A DNA stretch of 64,000 nucleotides from Actinospineispora eucalypti (GTDB lineage Bacteria; Actinomycetota; Actinomycetes; Mycobacteriales; Pseudonocardiaceae). Shown piece after piece: positions 63,179 to 64,000 of the stretch (the first letter of the stretch is position 1; each line of letters begins with the position of its first letter). The position numbers and the translations under genes were made by a program. The stretch is taken from positions 992,001 through 1,056,000 of the forward strand of contig JACHMT010000005.1 of the NCBI GenBank assembly GCA_014208095.1. The letters are read 5' to 3'. The notes beneath the pieces were generated by a model. It searched no databases and had not been told where the DNA came from. It saw only the letters and a program-made list of their open reading frames with translations.

Positions 63179-64000
63179 ATGACTGCCCTTCCACTCAGCG
63201 ATCGCGTGGCACTGGTGTCGGGTTCCGGACGGGGCATCGGGCGGGAGATCGCGCTCAAGCTGGCCGGCGCGGGCGCCTCCGTCGTGGTGAACGACCTGGA
63301 CTCGGACGTGGCCAAGCAGACCGCCGCGGACATCGAGGCGACCGGCGGCAAGGCCGTGGTGTGCGCGGGCAGCGTGACCGACCCCGAGTTCGGCGAGCGC
63401 TTCGTGAACACCGCCGTCTCGGAGTTCGGCGGCCTGCACATCGTCGTCAACAACGCCGGCTACACCTGGGACAACGTGGTGCAGAAGATGTCCGACCAGC
63501 AGTGGGACGACATCCTGGACGTGCACCTCAAGGCGCCGTTCCGCATCCTGCGCGCGGCCCAGCCGGTGATCAGCGCGGCGGTCAAGGCGGAGCGCGCGGC
63601 CGGTGCGCCGAGGGTGACCCGCAAGGTGGTCAACATCTCCTCGGTGGCCGGCACCGGCGGGAACGCCGGCCAGATCAACTACAGCTCGGCCAAGGCCGGG
63701 ATCACCGGCCTCACCAAGACGCTGGCGAAGGAGTGGGGCCGCTACGACGTCACGGTGAACTGCGTGGCGTTCGGCCTGATCCGGACCCGGTTGACCGAGG
63801 CGTCGGCCGACGGCGACGCGAAGATCGACGTTGCCGGCCGGCAGATCAAGGTCGGGGTGAACCCGGAGATCCTGGCGGCCGCCGAGCGCGGCATCCCGCT
63901 CGGCCGGGCCGGAACCCCGGCGGAGGCGGCCGGCTCGGTGTACATGTTCTGCATCCCGGAGAGCGACTACGTCAGCGGCCAGGTGATTATCTGCGGCGGA
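63179..64000 (+). CDS. 3-oxoacyl-[ACP/CoA] reductase-like SDR, 3' end outside window
   Basis: 274 residues are visible and the frame is still open at the right edge. SDR landmarks: LVSGSGRGIGREIALKL, DLDSD after the second strand, NNAGYTWDNVVQKM, catalytic Ser in NISSVAGTGG and YSSAKAG, and GQVIICGG. It is longer than a typical FabG (~245) because of an insertion around residues 120-145 (AAVKAERAAGAPRVTRKVVN), as in FabG4-like/hydroxyacyl-CoA reductases. ATG 63179 with AGGAG upstream. Divergent from the DeoR gene. Confidence 0.88.
   Translation, partial: MTALPLSDRVALVSGSGRGIGREIALKLAGAGASVVVNDLDSDVAKQTAADIEATGGKAVVCAGSVTDPEFGERFVNTAVSEFGGLHIVVNNAGYTWDNVVQKMSDQQWDDILDVHLKAPFRILRAAQPVISAAVKAERAAGAPRVTRKVVNISSVAGTGGNAGQINYSSAKAGITGLTKTLAKEWGRYDVTVNCVAFGLIRTRLTEASADGDAKIDVAGRQIKVGVNPEILAAAERGIPLGRAGTPAEAAGSVYMFCIPESDYVSGQVIICGG

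Overview
The window is high-GC DNA with strong G/C third-position bias and many GTG/TTG starts. It looks like an actinomycete chromosome. RbpA, a two-gene lnt/ppm1 locus, PspC, IdeR-type iron boxes, YggT, PucR and FadR regulators and several acyl-CoA synthetases fit the Actinomycetota, probably a Pseudonocardiales-like genus. The genus is inferred and was not tested. I saw no rRNA, tRNA, transposase, integrase or CRISPR array.

Layout: 1-7.4 kb holds a cupin-like protein (cut by the left edge), a methyltransferase, an acyl-CoA synthetase, a double FadR regulator, and a hydrolase-MFS pair. 7.4-13.1 kb has cobL, cobK and cobH interleaved with an SDR/XRE pair and mdh. 13.15-14.12 kb is a 970-bp array of 28-bp palindrome-bearing repeats in a divergent promoter region. 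14.2-25.6 kb has a second acyl-CoA synthetase, a LysR/SLAC1-type transporter pair, a DMT exporter, efp, an AraC regulator, a molybdopterin oxidoreductase and a secreted beta-helix protein. 26.1-32.9 kb has a small ORF coupled to a P-loop protein, an ABC exporter with an Asn/Gly tail, an MFS carrier and a PucR regulator. 33.1-38.8 kb is a catabolic-looking set: two SDRs, a flavin-dependent (LLM) oxidoreductase, an acyl-CoA synthetase and a saccharopine-dehydrogenase-like protein, with one box repeated in front of the two minus-strand units.

41.4-45.0 kb is a compact redox operon: a membrane-anchored Pro/Ala protein ending in TGAT, ApbE, a ferric-reductase-like membrane protein, a NuoF-like flavoprotein and a ferredoxin. 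45.5-48.5 kb carries a zinc-finger/MinD fusion, an SGNH hydrolase and a PspC protein. 48.5-51.4 kb is the lipoprotein/mannosylation locus lnt-ppm1, with rbpA converging on it across a shared hairpin terminator. Then come a UMF1 carrier, a glycerophosphodiesterase, a large inverted repeat that reuses the palindrome core of the 13-kb array, a LigD-like protein whose ligase domain has lost its catalytic lysine, and an iron-box-controlled bfd/bfr pair. 57.3-63.0 kb is a YtfQRT/YjfF-type sugar importer with a DeoR regulator. A fabG-like SDR is cut by the right edge.

The most unusual material is the palindrome family (13-kb array plus the 54-kb inverted pair), the truncated flavinylation-like motif in the redox operon, the catalytically empty ligase domain in LigD, the zinc-finger/MinD fusion, and the small coupled ORF at 26.1 kb.
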